The translations under genes and the position numbers were made by a program. Below the pieces are notes generated by a model, which saw only the letters and a list, made by a program, of their open reading frames with translations, ran no database searches and was not told where the DNA came from. From positions 248,001-312,000 of the forward strand of contig CM072152.1 of the NCBI GenBank assembly GCA_036850595.1: a stretch of 64,000 bases of DNA, in the 5' to 3' direction. This document shows, piece after piece, positions 1 to 11,627 of the stretch (position 1 is the stretch's first letter; every line of letters starts with the position of its first letter). This DNA comes from Rhyacichthys aspro (taxonomy: Eukaryota > Chordata > Actinopteri > Gobiiformes > Rhyacichthyidae).

Positions 1-212
1 CTTTTTCTTTAGACCAATGGACTTTGATTTTATCTCCAACATCAGTGGAAAATGATATTCACACTGGTAACTGCCTGAAAATGCCCTAAAAAGTTTGTCA
101 GGCTCTTTCCAGTAGCTTTAATGGAAAGTTACTGAGAAGGGGACTGTCAGTTGTGTTGTCCTTTGATCTCTTCCCTCTGGTGTTCTTTGGCCTAACCCCC
201 TTCTCTCTGAAG

Positions 213-369
213 GCCTTTGCCTGGTGGTCTGACCTGATGGTGGAACATGCTGAGACTTTCCTGTGCCTGTACGCAGCAGACATGGACGCCGCTCTGGAGG
301 TGCAGCCCCCTGACAGCTGGGACAGTTTCCCACTTTTCCAGCTGCTCAACGACTTCCTTAGGATGGACA
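213..369 (+). CDS. cadps: CADPS exon 1 of window (partial gene, MUN-region exon)
   Basis: This is the first CADPS exon in the window. CADPS (CAPS1) is a peripheral membrane protein of neurons and neuroendocrine cells that primes dense-core vesicles for calcium-triggered fusion, acting through PIP2 and the SNAREs. The exon follows acceptor ctctctgaag and ends before donor gtaagt. It reads AFAWWSDLMVEHAETF, then DMDAALEVQPPDSWDSF and LLNDFLRMD, very close to CAPS proteins, and belongs to the MUN (Munc13-homologous) half of the protein. It starts in phase 0 and leaves one base (A) that joins the next exon. CAPS1 is preferred over CADPS2 because the later exons match CAPS1 better. Which teleost paralogue (a or b) cannot be told. 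The start codon and the PH and C2 domains lie to the left of the window. Confidence 0.97.
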
Positions 370-763
370 GTAAGTGTCGGCCTTTACAGATGAATATATT
401 TAGCCTTGATTCCACTATATATTATTTACTGCAGGACGACTCGATTTGGACAACAGCCCCTTCTTAAGTTTGTGTTTTCACTGTGTGTGTGTGTGCATCT
501 GAGAATTAATATATACAAGCACTACTTTAAACATAAACAAAGTAATACTTTATGACACTGATTTATCTTCTTAGGGATTGTGAGGGCTGCAGCTTGTTCC
601 AGTTGCTTTGGGTTGGGGTACACCATCACTAAGAGTGATTTTCCAGGACCCTTGTTTTGGAGTTTGGTCCTCCAGAGTCAGATCTGAGCCAAGGCTAGAG
701 TCTAGTCTAGTGAGTGGTGAGCTCTGTCAACTTCTAGTGGAGACAGCTGCAAATCGTTCCCCA
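370..763. other. Intron 1, 5' part, no feature recognised
   Basis: The donor gtaagt opens intron 1, which runs to 5046. A short GT-rich tract lies near 483-496. Part of 560-763 may belong to the L1-type remnant that follows, but I cannot read a convincing frame there. Confidence 0.5.
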
Positions 764-1125
764 TTAATTGGTGCAATTTTGAAAAAGACTTTGGCTCTGT
801 AGATCGCTAACTTTAGCCTTTAGCATGGCACTAGGGTCTTTGAATTGTTGGCTCAGGTCCTCCGAGATGAGCTCAAGAGATGAGACATATTCACCATGTT
901 CATCCATAGTTAAACATGCTTGATTCAGTTTTGCTTTGAAAGAAGAAAGAGCTTTACTGAGTTCGGCAGTTAGCTTCAGTTTGCTAACCAAGTAGGGCCT
1001 TAATGGCGTACACTAAGCTAGCGCTAGCATCTTCATTCTTGCCACCCTTGAACAGCATTTTGGGAAAAATGGGGACCGCTCAGTTGAGATCAGTATGAAA
1101 GAAAACTGTGCCACCATTGTTTACC
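764..1125 (-). pseudogene. L1-type LINE ORF1 fragment (degenerate)
   Basis: On the minus strand an open stretch reads KLKLTAELSKALSSFKAKLN, then LTMDEHGEYVSSLE and LKAKVSDLQSQSLFQN. This is the coiled-coil plus linker pattern of ORF1 proteins from fish L1-like retrotransposons (an RNA-binding chaperone of retrotransposition). Upstream on the same strand, about 1000-1060, the frame resembles GGKNEDASASLVYAIKALLG but has a stop before the coiled coil. No ORF2 is present. It is a dead, 5'- and 3'-truncated fragment in CADPS intron 1. The family call rests on recalled resemblance. Confidence 0.6.
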
Positions 1126-1222
1126 CAGAAGCACCATCAATTCAGGATTTTACACATTTACTTTCTACTGAAGAAAAAAAAAAAAGATTTTTAAATGGAG
1201 AATAACAGTAGTTTAGTATTAA

Positions 1223-2187
1223 AGGTGGAATAGAAGATGTTTGCGAACATTCAGACAGCAGCGACTATTAGCCAGTTTTTGAATAATGCGCATGCGCAAG
1301 ACCAGCCGACTCGTTTCACAGTTCTTTCCGAGGTCCTGCCTCCAAAACAACAGAGACTAACAGACGGCGCTTCACAGCTGACTGGCCCCGATTCTCTCCA
1401 TACAATGTCACAAACACCAGATAATACTCCCAACTAGCAGTTTTTAATATGACAACAAAACATTGAGCCTAAAACTTACCTGTCGAGCAGCGTATTCCTC
1501 GCTGTGCCTTCAGCGCTCGCTATCGCTCAAACGATGCACCAAGAACAACTCTTTTGTTTCTTTCATCTGCCTTTCATCTTTTTCCTTTTCGCAGCCACCT
1601 CAAATATAGTCTTTCTTTTACAGTTACCTTCATCAGTGTTCTTCGCAGCCATTGTGTAAAACCTTGCTAACGACAAAAAATATTAACTAGATATAAATGT
1701 AGCCTGAAGCTAACGAGGAGTAGCTAGATGAACAAACTAGAGCTAACGGATGGAGCTAACGCTAGTTAAACAGACTGTCCCCCATCTACACAAATAAATA
1801 AAGAGAAAAAGAAAAAAAAAGGAAATAAATGACTATGTGGTCCTGACAATGGAGCTGCACGAAGGAGCAGTCTGTGCCTGACCGTGAAGCTGCACAGTGA
1901 AGCTGTTTAACGGTAGCAACGCAAAAGCAGCTGTAAACAGAATACGTGAACGCGCACGCTTCTGGCCTCACGTAGCAGGAGTGATTGACAGGCTGATTGA
2001 CCAATAGAACACGCGACGAGAGCGTTTTTGATTGGTTAATGTTTTTAAGGCACCACCACTTCTACAATTGACATGTAATAAATTTTATTTTTCAAGACCT
2101 CTTATTTTCCGATGTATTATTTGCAAGTAAAAACAAATTTATAAAATATAACAAAAAATGTATACAAAAACATCTTCTATTCCACCT
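1223..2187. mobile_element. Non-autonomous TTAA-flanked DNA transposon (965 bp)
   Basis: The element has matching 20-bp terminal inverted repeats: it begins AGGTGGAATAGAAGATGTTT and ends with the exact reverse complement. TTAA flanks it on both sides (1219-1222 and 2188-2191). TTAA duplication is typical of piggyBac and Kolobok elements. No transposase is encoded. On the minus strand a good donor (GTAAGT just after 1480) ends a CG-rich stretch, as if a promoter and first exon of a lost transposase gene were kept. The perfect termini suggest a fairly young copy. Superfamily is not resolved. Confidence 0.85.
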
Positions 2188-2191
2188 TTAA

Positions 2192-5046
2192 AACCTAAAT
2201 GACTCCAAATGAAAACTGCACTGTGCAAATAATATTTTCCATTGATACAGCAAACTTACCCTTGTATGTTGATAATGTTCCGATCTATGCTACTGTTTCC
2301 TCTCGTACTTCCACTGCGTTGTGGGTAGAGCAAGGCCACGGGTCCTAGAGAACACCCATAGACATACACAGATAGTCACCACATACCGAATTCACTTTAA
2401 TTTAAGGCACACACGTTTATCACGTCAGACTTGAGTTTGAACAGAATAGGATATTAGAATCAAAAGTAAGCTGCTTTAGTTATGTCTCCTGTTGCCGCTC
2501 AGTTCCTCCAGTTACTCCTAACAGGCCATGTCTTGGTGAGCAGTGGCTTTGATTCTTCTCACATCTTTGATATGGTTGTTTGTCCTGGTGACGCAGAGCA
2601 TTTACACTCAGCCCTCTGAGTGCATGTGTGTGATAAACATAATGAGCAGGTCGTAGAGCTGGTTGCTGGAGGCCATTCATGTCTGTAATGAAGTGTGTGC
2701 ATTCCCTGTGGGAGCTCTGTGGAGCTGTCCACGCTGCTGTAAAGGATACACTTCACTGTTTGCACAGCACACTCCATCTGCAGGGTGCTAATTGTCCTCA
2801 GGGAATGCTTCCCCTTTTCACTTTGTCAGTCGGGAGTCAAGGAGAAGGCAGAGCGAGGTGCACTTATGCAGTACCTAGCAGAGATGATCGTTCTGTTTAT
2901 TGGTTAGTGTTAGCAAATTGGCCGCTCTTTTCTTTTCTTGCAAGGGCAGTTGTGTTATACTGAATGTGCAGAGAAGACGTAGTCACACAGAAGCAGTTAA
3001 TGAAGTGAATGAAATGAAATACAAGATTAATGCATTATTACAGTTGGGACAGTACTTTTTATTAGATGCCTTTTAGCTGTGGAAAGCGTCATTTATTTGG
3101 CTGTGATTGCATTTAATAGATCAAGTATGTTATACTTGTAAACAGTAGGCCTACATCTAAATAAATTGGTTAAGACTAAGTGGTTTGATAAAAAACGGCA
3201 CATATAGTAACTTATACAGATGTACAGATGACTCTAGCTATTGGACTCCTAACAAGAATTCTTGGTGAATTTTAGAGCTACATCGCTATATCACTGAGAG
3301 GGAGTACCTACTGGTAACAAGATGTGTTTTACATTGCCTTTTAAAACCAACCTATTGGCTGGTGGTTGGTGTTTATATATCTGATTTTGATTTGATGTTG
3401 AAAAATCAAAATGTTACAAGGAATTGAGGAGAGTGTCCACAGTTTCTGCTCTTTATGGGCCTACCTGATACCCACTCCTGTTATTATAATAACTTCCACC
3501 TTTGAGTTTTTTAGAAACCAAAGTGGGTAAAGCCATAGTTACCTAATAAAACGGATGCAATGAAACAATTCTTGAGCCATTCTTTTCAAATTATTAAAAT
3601 TCTTGATTGAAATTCATGAGCACAGATAAGCAGCAGTTGCGAGATGGCGCCTGTCTCCCAGGGGGAACCTCCAATGGTTGTCAGGCGTAATAGGAGGACT
3701 AATCACATGTTTAATTTTCAGCATAACGATGAAGCGGCAGGCATTACATCTGGCTTTGATATGGGTTTATATCTCTCTTCAGAGAGACATTACAGAAAAG
3801 TAAAATTGTAAACTGGTTGTATCTCAAAAGCAAAGTAAGACGTATCTACATATAAAGTGCAAGTGCAGTAGAATCACAGCACCACTGACTTTCTCTTGCA
3901 CTCCTGACAAGTTACATTAATCTTCTTTGTAAAATGTTATTGAATTACAATTTGTAACAGTTTCAAATGTTTCACTGTGAGTTAAAGCCCCAAATGATCA
4001 TCTCATTGCCAGGCCTCAGTGGCAGGAACGTCCCTTGCTTCAGCCCTGCCCACACAGCCTCCAGCAGTCAGCAGTGGAGTAGCTTTGTTTGGATGGAGGC
4101 ATCTTTTTCACAGAAGGTCATGTGCTGCGCTGCCCCACAGCAGTGCACTTATGGAGCAGTAAATAGCCTTAGCACCAGACAGGCGCCAAAATGGGGATGC
4201 CATTGGAGAAGTTAATGAGGTCTAAAGCAGTGGTAGCTGGGCCATGGCAAGCCCCGTGAACACACTCCTGGACACAACACATCCAAGTGGACAGCAGCCG
4301 CTCAAGTGGCTAATTGGAAGAGTGGCAATCAGGGAACACAACAAACATGGCACCTACTGTGTATCATCGACCTTGAGTGCATTGCCAGCACACACACACA
4401 TGCACATGCTCAGAGGGGGAGAGAAAACAAAGAGACCGAGAGAGGAACGACACACCCTGCATGGAGCCGTGAGCCATCGCATTAGCACACACTGGCCTCC
4501 CCTTTATCTCCTGTGGTCTTTTCACTGTTGTCTTTTTACCAGTTGGGAGCCAAAGAAGACCCAGGGACAGTGGAATGGCTAGGTTTACAAATACACACAT
4601 TCTGACCTTTCTGTTCCAAAATCATATCTCTGTCACAAAACTGCAATCTAACAGGGCAGTCAGGCTGGCAGCACATGTCCTGGAAGATGTGGCATTATGA
4701 TTGTGAAGGGTTATAAATAAGTGAAGTGTTTTTTCTCGGCTTACTCAGGCCTTCCCTTGAAAACACATGGATAAACCTGTTGGTGCAAACAATGGGAGGC
4801 TGTACCACAGAATGTGATCCTGCTACAAAGATTTTTTTTTTATTTGTCGTCTCGTTCATGGAATACAGTTATTGTTAAGGAAATTTACATCATGTAAAGG
4901 AATATTACATCTTACAGTTTTATTAAATCTTTAAAGTCTTCCTGTTATTTGCGGATATCTATAAAAGTAAAAGAAAGGTGATGAAGGAGTCACGTGACGA
5001 GTTAGCTGCATATGCTGACATACTGTGTTGTGTAATGGCTGTGCAG
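2192..5046. other. Intron 1, 3' part, no feature recognised
   Basis: Mostly AT-rich single-copy-looking sequence. The open frames here are short and lack splice or family support. The intron ends with a normal acceptor (gtgcag) at 5041-5046. A block at about 4000-4560 is somewhat richer in GC but I could not assign it. Confidence 0.5.
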
Positions 5047-5188
5047 ATAACCTGTGTAATGGGAAGTTCCACAAGCATCTGCAGGACATGTACGCCCCTC
5101 TGGTGGTACGCTACGTGGACCTCATGGAGTCGTCCATTGCTCAGTCCATCCACAGAGGCTTTGAGCGAGAGTCCTGGGAACCTGTCAA
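5047..5188 (+). CDS. cadps: CADPS exon 2 of window
   Basis: Acceptor gtgcag, donor gtgagt. The carried-over A plus AT makes Asn, then NLCNGKFHKHLQDMYAPLVV, RYVDLMESSIAQSIHRGF and ERESWEPVK follow, nearly invariant among CAPS proteins. The exon is 142 nt and ends in phase 2 (AA), which exon 3 completes to Lys. This helical stretch belongs to the MUN domain. Confidence 0.97.
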
Positions 5189-5709
5189 GTGAGTCCTGTC
5201 GCACAACACACGTGGGCATCTTTATAAGAAATTGTCTTTAGGTATTTGTTTAGAGTCCACATGCTTTATCTTGTGAATTAACAAACAACATTAATATTAT
5301 TAAGTAATGCCTTTATATGGGTCATTGTCAGAATGCAGATTTGTTAGTTGTTTTTTTAATCTTATGATAAATAAAATGTTGTATTTTCAAATGTATTTTC
5401 AAATTGACATATTACAAAACAAACAATGTGTGCTTAGAAATCGGCTCCAAATATTTCTGTACATCTATACAAGTCAATCAGTTTTGGGTATTGTTATGGG
5501 GTTATTACATGCAACATTGTAGGAATGATAGCCTTTATTTCTACAGCTAAGTATGAACTTAACAGGAGCAGGAAAAAAGATGAAACATGCAGATATTATG
5601 TAACATGTTCATGTTTTGCCCAAAGCAATTGGTTTTAGGATGCAGCGCTGCTACAAGAGTAAGAGCTTTTACAGTTTTGTGGTCCTGCTTCTGTGTCCTG
5701 TCTTCACAG
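5189..5709. other. Intron 2, no feature recognised
   Basis: A 521-bp intron between canonical borders. AT-rich, with no repeat termini or coding match seen. Confidence 0.6.
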
Positions 5710-5844
5710 AACTATAACAAGCACTCTGCCCAGTGTCAGCCTCCAAATGCCCAAAGTCACAAATCTCACAGTGCCAAGTGTTATCCTCCCACAAATGGCC
5801 AGCTTCTCTGCAGCCAACTGGACGACAGCTAATAGTGACGCAGA
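5710..5844 (+). CDS. cadps: CADPS exon 3 of window (variable linker exon)
   Basis: The start follows acceptor ttcacag and the end precedes gtgtgt; these borders were chosen because they alone keep both neighbouring frames. Exon 3 completes Lys, reads TITSTLPSVSLQMPKVTNL, VPSVILPQMASF and AANWTTANSDA, and leaves GA for an Asp codon. In CAPS proteins this is the Pro/Val/Leu-rich linker, the least conserved piece of the region. The copy here has diverged from the mammalian form yet stays open, with no stop or frameshift. Length is 135 nt. Confidence 0.93.
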
Positions 5845-6048
5845 GTGTGTATACACTCGGCCCAGTCGTGCACATGTCCTCGGCATGAGTGTGGCAGCTT
5901 ATCATTGGAGAGATGACTGTTAATTAGGCTCCATGTCAGAGAGAAAAGTCAAACATGTGCCGCAGGAAATGTGTTATCATGGCTTCCCAATTAATTAAAA
6001 TGTCTTACAACATTTAGTGATTAATATGTAATGTAAATGTAATAATAA

Positions 6049-6051
<3 letters not shown>

Positions 6052-6140
<89 letters not shown>
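6052..6140. repeat. (TA)n microsatellite in intron 3
   Basis: An uninterrupted run of about 44 TA units. It directly abuts the truncated hAT fragment that follows and may mark the point where that copy was cut. The rest of 5845-6051 shows nothing recognisable. Confidence 0.95.
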
Positions 6141-6144
<4 letters not shown>

Positions 6145-6154
6145 AAACAACAGT

Positions 6155-6474
6155 TAAAATCAGGTTCTTACCTTTCCCTTTCCCTGCTTCAGCTTACTCT
6201 GCTTCTGCTTGTGAGCATGCAGCTATGTGTCTGTGAGTGAGAGCGCGCTCTCTGCGCTGCTGCTGTCACCAGTCTGAGTGGTGCGGTACGTTGCTCTCAA
6301 CTATAATTAAATAGTTTATTGTATTAGTAAATCTCCACCCTGCTTGTCATCGTCCCTCAAGGCCTGATGGTGTACGCGCCACAGACATAGAGTCATACAT
6401 AGTAGATCGGACCTATGTATTTACTCCAATGACCGATATCAAACTGAGTATCGGTGCATCCCTAGTCACTTCGA
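6155..6474 (+). mobile_element. Truncated hAT copy (right end only)
   Basis: This segment aligns by eye with the right end of the full hAT element at 16884-21397. Shared phrases in the same order include gcgctgctgctgtc, a stretch on either side of tagtttatt, agtaaatctcca, gccacagacata and acctatgtatt. It ends gtatcggtgcatcccta, matching the terminal repeat of the larger element. The left end and any coding part are absent, replaced by the TA tract. No target duplication can be defined because one end is missing. Confidence 0.7.
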
Positions 6475-7568
6475 TTTATTTTATTCAAAGCTGTTGTTGT
6501 CTACTGTCCTTCAGCAGCAGCAAGATGAGTTCCCAAGCCTTGACCTCAGGCTGGTTTGGGCTAATGTAGTGGCAGTACTGGTGTGTTTTAGGTTTGACAA
6601 CAAAGTGATTGTTTTACTTTTAGTAAGGGTTATAGGAAGTTACTGACAGAATCTGAACAGAAATACATTAAAATAAGAAAATGATAACAATATTCACCTG
6701 TATCCTGTATAATAAAGGTTCCTGAAAAAGAGTTTTTCTTGTAAATTATAGACTCTCAGAGCCCTCTCTTTTTATAAGGAGGGCCTCTGTTTTTGCTGTT
6801 CCATTATTGTTTTAAAATGCCATGTTCGAATTCAGATGTAAAATGCTATTTGTACAAGGCCTTTTCTATTAATATGTTGAACGGCTGTGAGTGTTACCTT
6901 TAGAAGCTTTCTGCATTCTCAATATACACTTAACACATCACCCATAGCACTTTAAAGTCAAGTGAAACCTGTACACCATCAGCAGGGCTGCGAGGTGTCA
7001 ATGCTCCCACAGCATCCTACTGAGTGTGACGCTCTCACCGCAGCACATCCGTCCTCATCGGGGAAATCACTCACACTCATCCACAAGTGCTCGCTCACAA
7101 CTTTTTATTGTGTCAAACTAACTCAGGCCTATTTTGGAGCATTGATATTCAGTGATCACACTTCCATCAGAGATTAGAGTTGTTTCATTCACACTACGTG
7201 AGTTCAAACGGCCTGTATTAGCTTTTCAAGACAGTTCCTTAAGACCTGTGTGTATGTTTGGCGTGTGCCAGTGTCAGACATGAAGGCTGGAGAGAAGTGA
7301 TTTAGGAGGCTATTAATTCCCCTACATGTTTTGTAATATGATGTGAAAAGATGCAAAAGTGAAGATAAAAACACTAAAAGGCTGTGAACAGATTACCACA
7401 AAGCCCCTGTCAAGTTGTGGGTTCCTTCTCTAAAGACTCTGTGCTGTTGTGATCCTGCTTCTGTATGCTCCTTTAAAGCTAAATCACCGAAGAACCTACC
7501 AGCAGCCTTTTCTTCTTGCAATAAGACTACATTAATATTATGTTTCGATACGTTTCTTGATGTTGCAG
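6475..7568. other. Intron 3, 3' part, no feature recognised
   Basis: AT-rich intronic sequence ending at acceptor gttgcag (7562-7568). I see no repeat termini or conserved frame. Confidence 0.5.
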
Positions 7569-7724
7569 TAATGGCTCGGGAACATCTGAAGACCTGTTCT
7601 GGAAGCTGGATGCTCTGCAGACATTTATCCGGGACCTGCACTGGCCTGAGGAGGAATTCGGCAAACATCTGGAGACTCGGCTCAAGCTCATGTCCAGCGA
7701 CATGATCGAGTCCTGTGTGAAGCG
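7569..7724 (+). CDS. cadps: CADPS exon 4 of window
   Basis: Acceptor gttgcag, donor gtacat. GA from exon 3 plus T gives Asp, followed by NGSGTSEDLFWKLDALQTF, IRDLHWPEEEFGKHLETRL and KLMSSDMIESCVK, leaving CG for Arg. The match to CAPS is nearly complete (one Ser where other family members have Ala). Length is 156 nt. A shadow frame on the opposite strand across this exon is not a gene. Confidence 0.98.
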
Positions 7725-7989
7725 GTACATTTATCCGCAGCTTCACATAATAATGCCAACCAAGCTCATAGTGCGGCATTTGTATTGATTCTTATCATGA
7801 ATTATTTGCCAATGTTTCCTTCATATTTCCTTTGTTCTAACACTCAAAGTGTTCACTTATTTTTATTTGTAACTTGGCTGTAAAATTGTGAATTTGCCTT
7901 TAGTCAGTGTATTTGATAGAGCTGTAAGCTGCTAAAAAACTGACTTTTTGTTTGAATTTGACAGTAAAATGTATGTTCCTCCACTGCAG

Positions 7990-8137
7990 AACACGAGCAG
8001 CATTTGAGGCCAAGCTCCAGAGGAGCAGCCGGACCTCAGATTTCCGTGTCCCACAGTCCATCTGCACTATGTTTAACGTCATGGTGGATGCCAGGGTGCA
8101 GTCAGCTAAACTGTGTGCCATGGATCTGGGTCAGGAG
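7990..8137 (+). CDS. cadps: CADPS exon 5 of window
   Basis: Acceptor ctgcag, donor gtttgt. CG plus A gives Arg, then TRAAFEAKLQRSSRTSDF, RVPQSICTMFNVMVDARVQ and SAKLCAMDLGQE. The invariant RVPQSICTMFNVMVDA block of the MUN domain is intact. It ends in phase 0. Intron 4 before it is only 265 bp. The join to exon 6 reads GQE-RQYHSQ in frame without needing another micro-exon, although I cannot rule one out in intron 5. Confidence 0.97.
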
Positions 8138-8693
8138 GTTTGTTCTGTAGGACTCCTAAAATAAGATTGTGTCGAATTATTTTTTTTGACACTGTACGGG
8201 TTTTCTTCATTTCTCACATAATTCTCCACTTTGCATGTCACCTCAATTTTCCTTTTTTTTTGCTGCTTTTGTCTTGTGAAAGTTTGTTAGAAAGTGGGTA
8301 AGTGTGGCTACAGATCAAAATCTCACCCATCAGATCCCAAATGTATAATTAGTCATCAGTTTTCCCAGTCTGTCTTCCTCCTCTTTAATTGTTTGGATTT
8401 CATTACCATATGTGTAGATAGTATTGAATATACATGGGCTCGAAGTGAGACATCTCATATTTCACAGAATCTCTAGACTGATACCAATTACTGACAATGA
8501 ATTAATTATTTGCAAAGTCCTTCACTGTTCTGTTGGTGCCACAAAGCCAAACAAAAGGATTTCTCACTGCCTTGGATTATTCATGAGGGAGAGCGAAATA
8601 CTGCTCTGCTTTTGAAGAATCTAACAGTTGGGTCTACTGACAGGAAACCCCAGGGTAAACAAATACAGCCTAATGGGGAGAACTACATTGTCA

Positions 8694-8699
<6 letters not shown>

Positions 8700-8753
<54 letters not shown>
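8700..8753. repeat. (TA)n microsatellite in intron 5
   Basis: A run of about 27 TA units followed by TACACATATA. The rest of intron 5 (8138-8877) shows no repeat termini or other feature. Confidence 0.95.
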
Positions 8754-8761
<8 letters not shown>

Positions 8762-8877
8762 ATGTATTATTGTTTGACTGATTGAAAAAACTGTAAATTT
8801 AGGTTTGAAGCAAAAACCTGTGTGTGATGGGGAAATTGACAGGTGAGCTGAGCAGAGTGTTTTGTGTAACCCTGCAG

Positions 8878-8952
8878 AGACAGTACCATTCCCAAATCGA
8901 CAATCTGATCGAGGAGACGGTGAGGGAGATGACAACGCTGCTGGTCGCCAAG
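8878..8952 (+). CDS. cadps: CADPS exon 6 of window
   Basis: A 75-nt exon, phase 0 on both sides, between acceptor ctgcag and donor gtacaa. It reads RQYHSQIDNLIEETVREM then TTLLVAK, matching the CAPS helix that precedes the KLSRYDEGT block. Confidence 0.96.
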
Positions 8953-9481
8953 GTACAACCTGTTCTAACGATGCTGCATTTCACTTTCTTTCACTTACTT
9001 GCTTTATCTTTGCAGGATATGCTTTAATCCATAGAATGTATACATATATGTGACTTAAGTTATACTCATGGATTGTGTGTATGCTATCATTCTCCATATC
9101 ATATCGTATCATATCATTCTCTGTACAATATGTAACTTAAAATGAAAAATCTGAGCCATATGGGTTATCCTTATCCTTAAAATACTGAGGTGATTGTGGT
9201 AAAAACAATATTAGTTATGAATTATTACTTTGGAGGGGTTGGAACTATTTGTTTCAATGGAATATTTCTGGCTTTTTTTTTATTTTTCCCAGTGCATGTT
9301 TCATTGAGTATCAACCTCTGTAGCATCAAAGCAAAAACAATAGTGATACAGTTTAGATTCTATCAAATTTACCATTTTGTAATTATTGTCACACCAGCAC
9401 TCTTGTGTTTCAATAGAACAACCTCTGATTTTTAAGTATTACTGCTGTTTAACTGATGCTTTGTTTGCTGTCTGTGTTCAG
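8953..9481. other. Intron 6, no feature recognised
   Basis: A 529-bp AT-rich intron between canonical borders, with short ATATC-type low-complexity runs near 9095-9120. Nothing else is seen. Confidence 0.55.
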
Positions 9482-9565
9482 TTTGTGGTCATTCTAGAGA
9501 GCGTCTTGGCCAAACTGTCTAGGTATGATGAAGGAACGCTCTTCTCTTCTTTCCTATCTTTCACA
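9482..9565 (+). CDS. cadps: CADPS exon 7 of window
   Basis: An 84-nt phase-0 exon between acceptor gttcag and donor gtaagt. It reads FVVILESVLAKLSRYDEGTL then FSSFLSFT. The KLSRYDEGTLFSS motif is a CAPS signature. Confidence 0.98.
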
Positions 9566-9728
9566 GTAAGTACCACACAGATGTCTGTCTGAGAATCTGA
9601 AAGTTTACAGCTTACATATCTATGTTTACAAAAAGAATTAAGAGTGTTTTTTGCATTGTCACATCTCACTGACTGGTTGTCCGGCTGTAGTCCTAACTAG
9701 TCTGTTTTCTTAATTTTATTATTTGAAG

Positions 9729-9761
9729 GTGAAGGCGGCCTCGAAGTATGTGGATGTTCCT
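9729..9761 (+). CDS. cadps: CADPS exon 8 of window (33-nt micro-exon)
   Basis: This micro-exon encodes exactly VKAASKYVDVP, in phase 0, between acceptor tttgaag and donor gtaagt. It is conserved in the family at this place, between SFLSFT and KPGMD. The short 163-bp intron 7 before it and the 16-kb intron 8 after it make a strong size contrast. Being a multiple of three it could be skipped without a frameshift; whether it is cannot be seen here. Confidence 0.97.
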
Positions 9762-11627
9762 GTAAGTGAACCTCTGTCCATGCATGCTTTTGTAGATTGC
9801 GTAGACATTTCTGTGTTTCGTTTTTTTCTTTTGTTTATGGGTCTTAAACTGTACATTACCAAAGGCATGTCTGAATATTTTCCCTGTCCATTTGACATTT
9901 ACAAGCATTTTTGGTGTCTCGAGAGTGATAAAGCATAAACTATGGTGCTTATATAACCAAGCTGGTTGTCAAAAATTTGTATTTATTGTTGTCATATTTT
10001 TATTATTCAAACTCAAAAGATTAAAGGGGAAGTGATATACATTTGATATACAGTAATAAGGCGTGGATATCTGTGTAATGAGCGGTCTGTTGCTTTCCTG
10101 TGACAGTGCTTGATTAGTTACATGGTATGAAACCTAAAAATGCTTTTTTGCTTTGTGGTCTTGTAAGTGTGTAAGTGTAAAGAGATACAGTCGGTTTGCT
10201 GTTCTAAATGGCTATTTTAAATTCATACTAGAAGCTGCTTTCTGGATTCAAATGCAGCGCTGGGTTTCTTGTGAGGCCAGTTTGTTTGTGTGTGTCTGCT
10301 CCATGTACAAATATTGGAGCATCGTGTCACATGTACAGCATCATCCAGATGGAATGACTGAGTCTTTGCACAAATGTCCATTCATATGCATGTGGCCAGA
10401 CTCTGAGAGCAGCCGTGCCTCGTGCCGCACTCTTTGACGTTTACATTGTGAGTCCATGTTGTACAACACATGCCCATTCTGTTGCTGTGGTTGTGTGCAC
10501 CAGATCTGGATTAGCTGCCAACACTTCGGCCGTAGCAACACGCCACATTTCAAATTAATGCCTTGTCAGAGAATGTGTTGAGGCTCTGTGTACCCTGGCA
10601 GGGGTTGCACTTTCCAGCTCAGCATGTTAATTGTTTTCTTAATGTACAAAATAAGACTTTTACTGGTAAAAAGAACACTTATTTGCACATTGTACATGCC
10701 ATTACAGATGTGTTAACTAAGTTAGGTGGCTGTTCAGTAAGTGCTTTGTGTAGCTGCACAGTGGGGACAAAACACCAAAAGAGGAATTTGAAGATCCTTA
10801 ACCTTAGCTCTGATGACCACACATCACACCAGATATATATAGTAGTTACTGGATATAACTCTAAGTTCTCTAAGTGTGCCTGGTCTACCTTGGCATGGTA
10901 AGAGATCAATGAGAGGTTATCGGGGAGTTTAGCCCACTAGTCTTCCTCTTTGGGAACTCAACAAGAACTCACTCTGATTGGAGCAAAAATGAACAAAAGC
11001 ATTGGCACATCTCTCCCAAGAGTTCCAAGTGTAACTCCCAAATAAAGGGTGAGAAAACACAAAAGTACACAACACAGCTGGTGCACCTCTTCCAAGAGCC
11101 CCCAGATGTCACTTTGAGCAAAGTGAAAGACGGGACATGTGCTGCTCTTCAATGCCTCTCCAGGAGAACTAAGGCACAGCACTAAGAGAAGTCCTAAAGA
11201 TAATGCAATAGCCCAGCCAATCCACACGGCCAGGCACAGGGCATCACAACCTGGCTCTGTCAGGTCTGGCTTCATCCGTGTGATACACACTGTGTGATAC
11301 ACACACTGTAGGTGAGTACAACCTAGTCTGTGCCAAGAACCAAAACACGCTCTTAACCACTGGGAGGCTAGCGTACATGGCACACGGGCCCATAGCCCCC
11401 AAGCAAACTGTGTTCTTGCTGGGCTGTGGCTCAAAGACAGCCAATCCAGGTGGAACAATGTTTGCCCAAGACACCTTCTTGAAGGGAGAAGTGTGAGCTC
11501 AGCATGGGCTCAGTGCCCCATCACCAGAGCTACAATTAACCTCAACTGGCCTCAGACATCTATAAAGACGGACGGGTAAAAAGAAGACACTGTCAAATAA
11601 AAGCAAATAGCTTAAAATAATAATAAA
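9762..11627. other. Intron 8, 5' part, no feature recognised
   Basis: Intronic sequence with no recognised repeat ends. A 166-codon minus-strand frame at 10958-11458 has no family match or splice support. Confidence 0.45.

Noticed and set aside
7393..7779. 128-codon minus-strand frame over CADPS exon 4
   Set aside because: Shadow of the conserved + strand exon.
10958..11458. 166-codon minus-strand frame, the second longest in the window
   Set aside because: No family resemblance, no conserved domain pattern, and overlapping frames are equally open.
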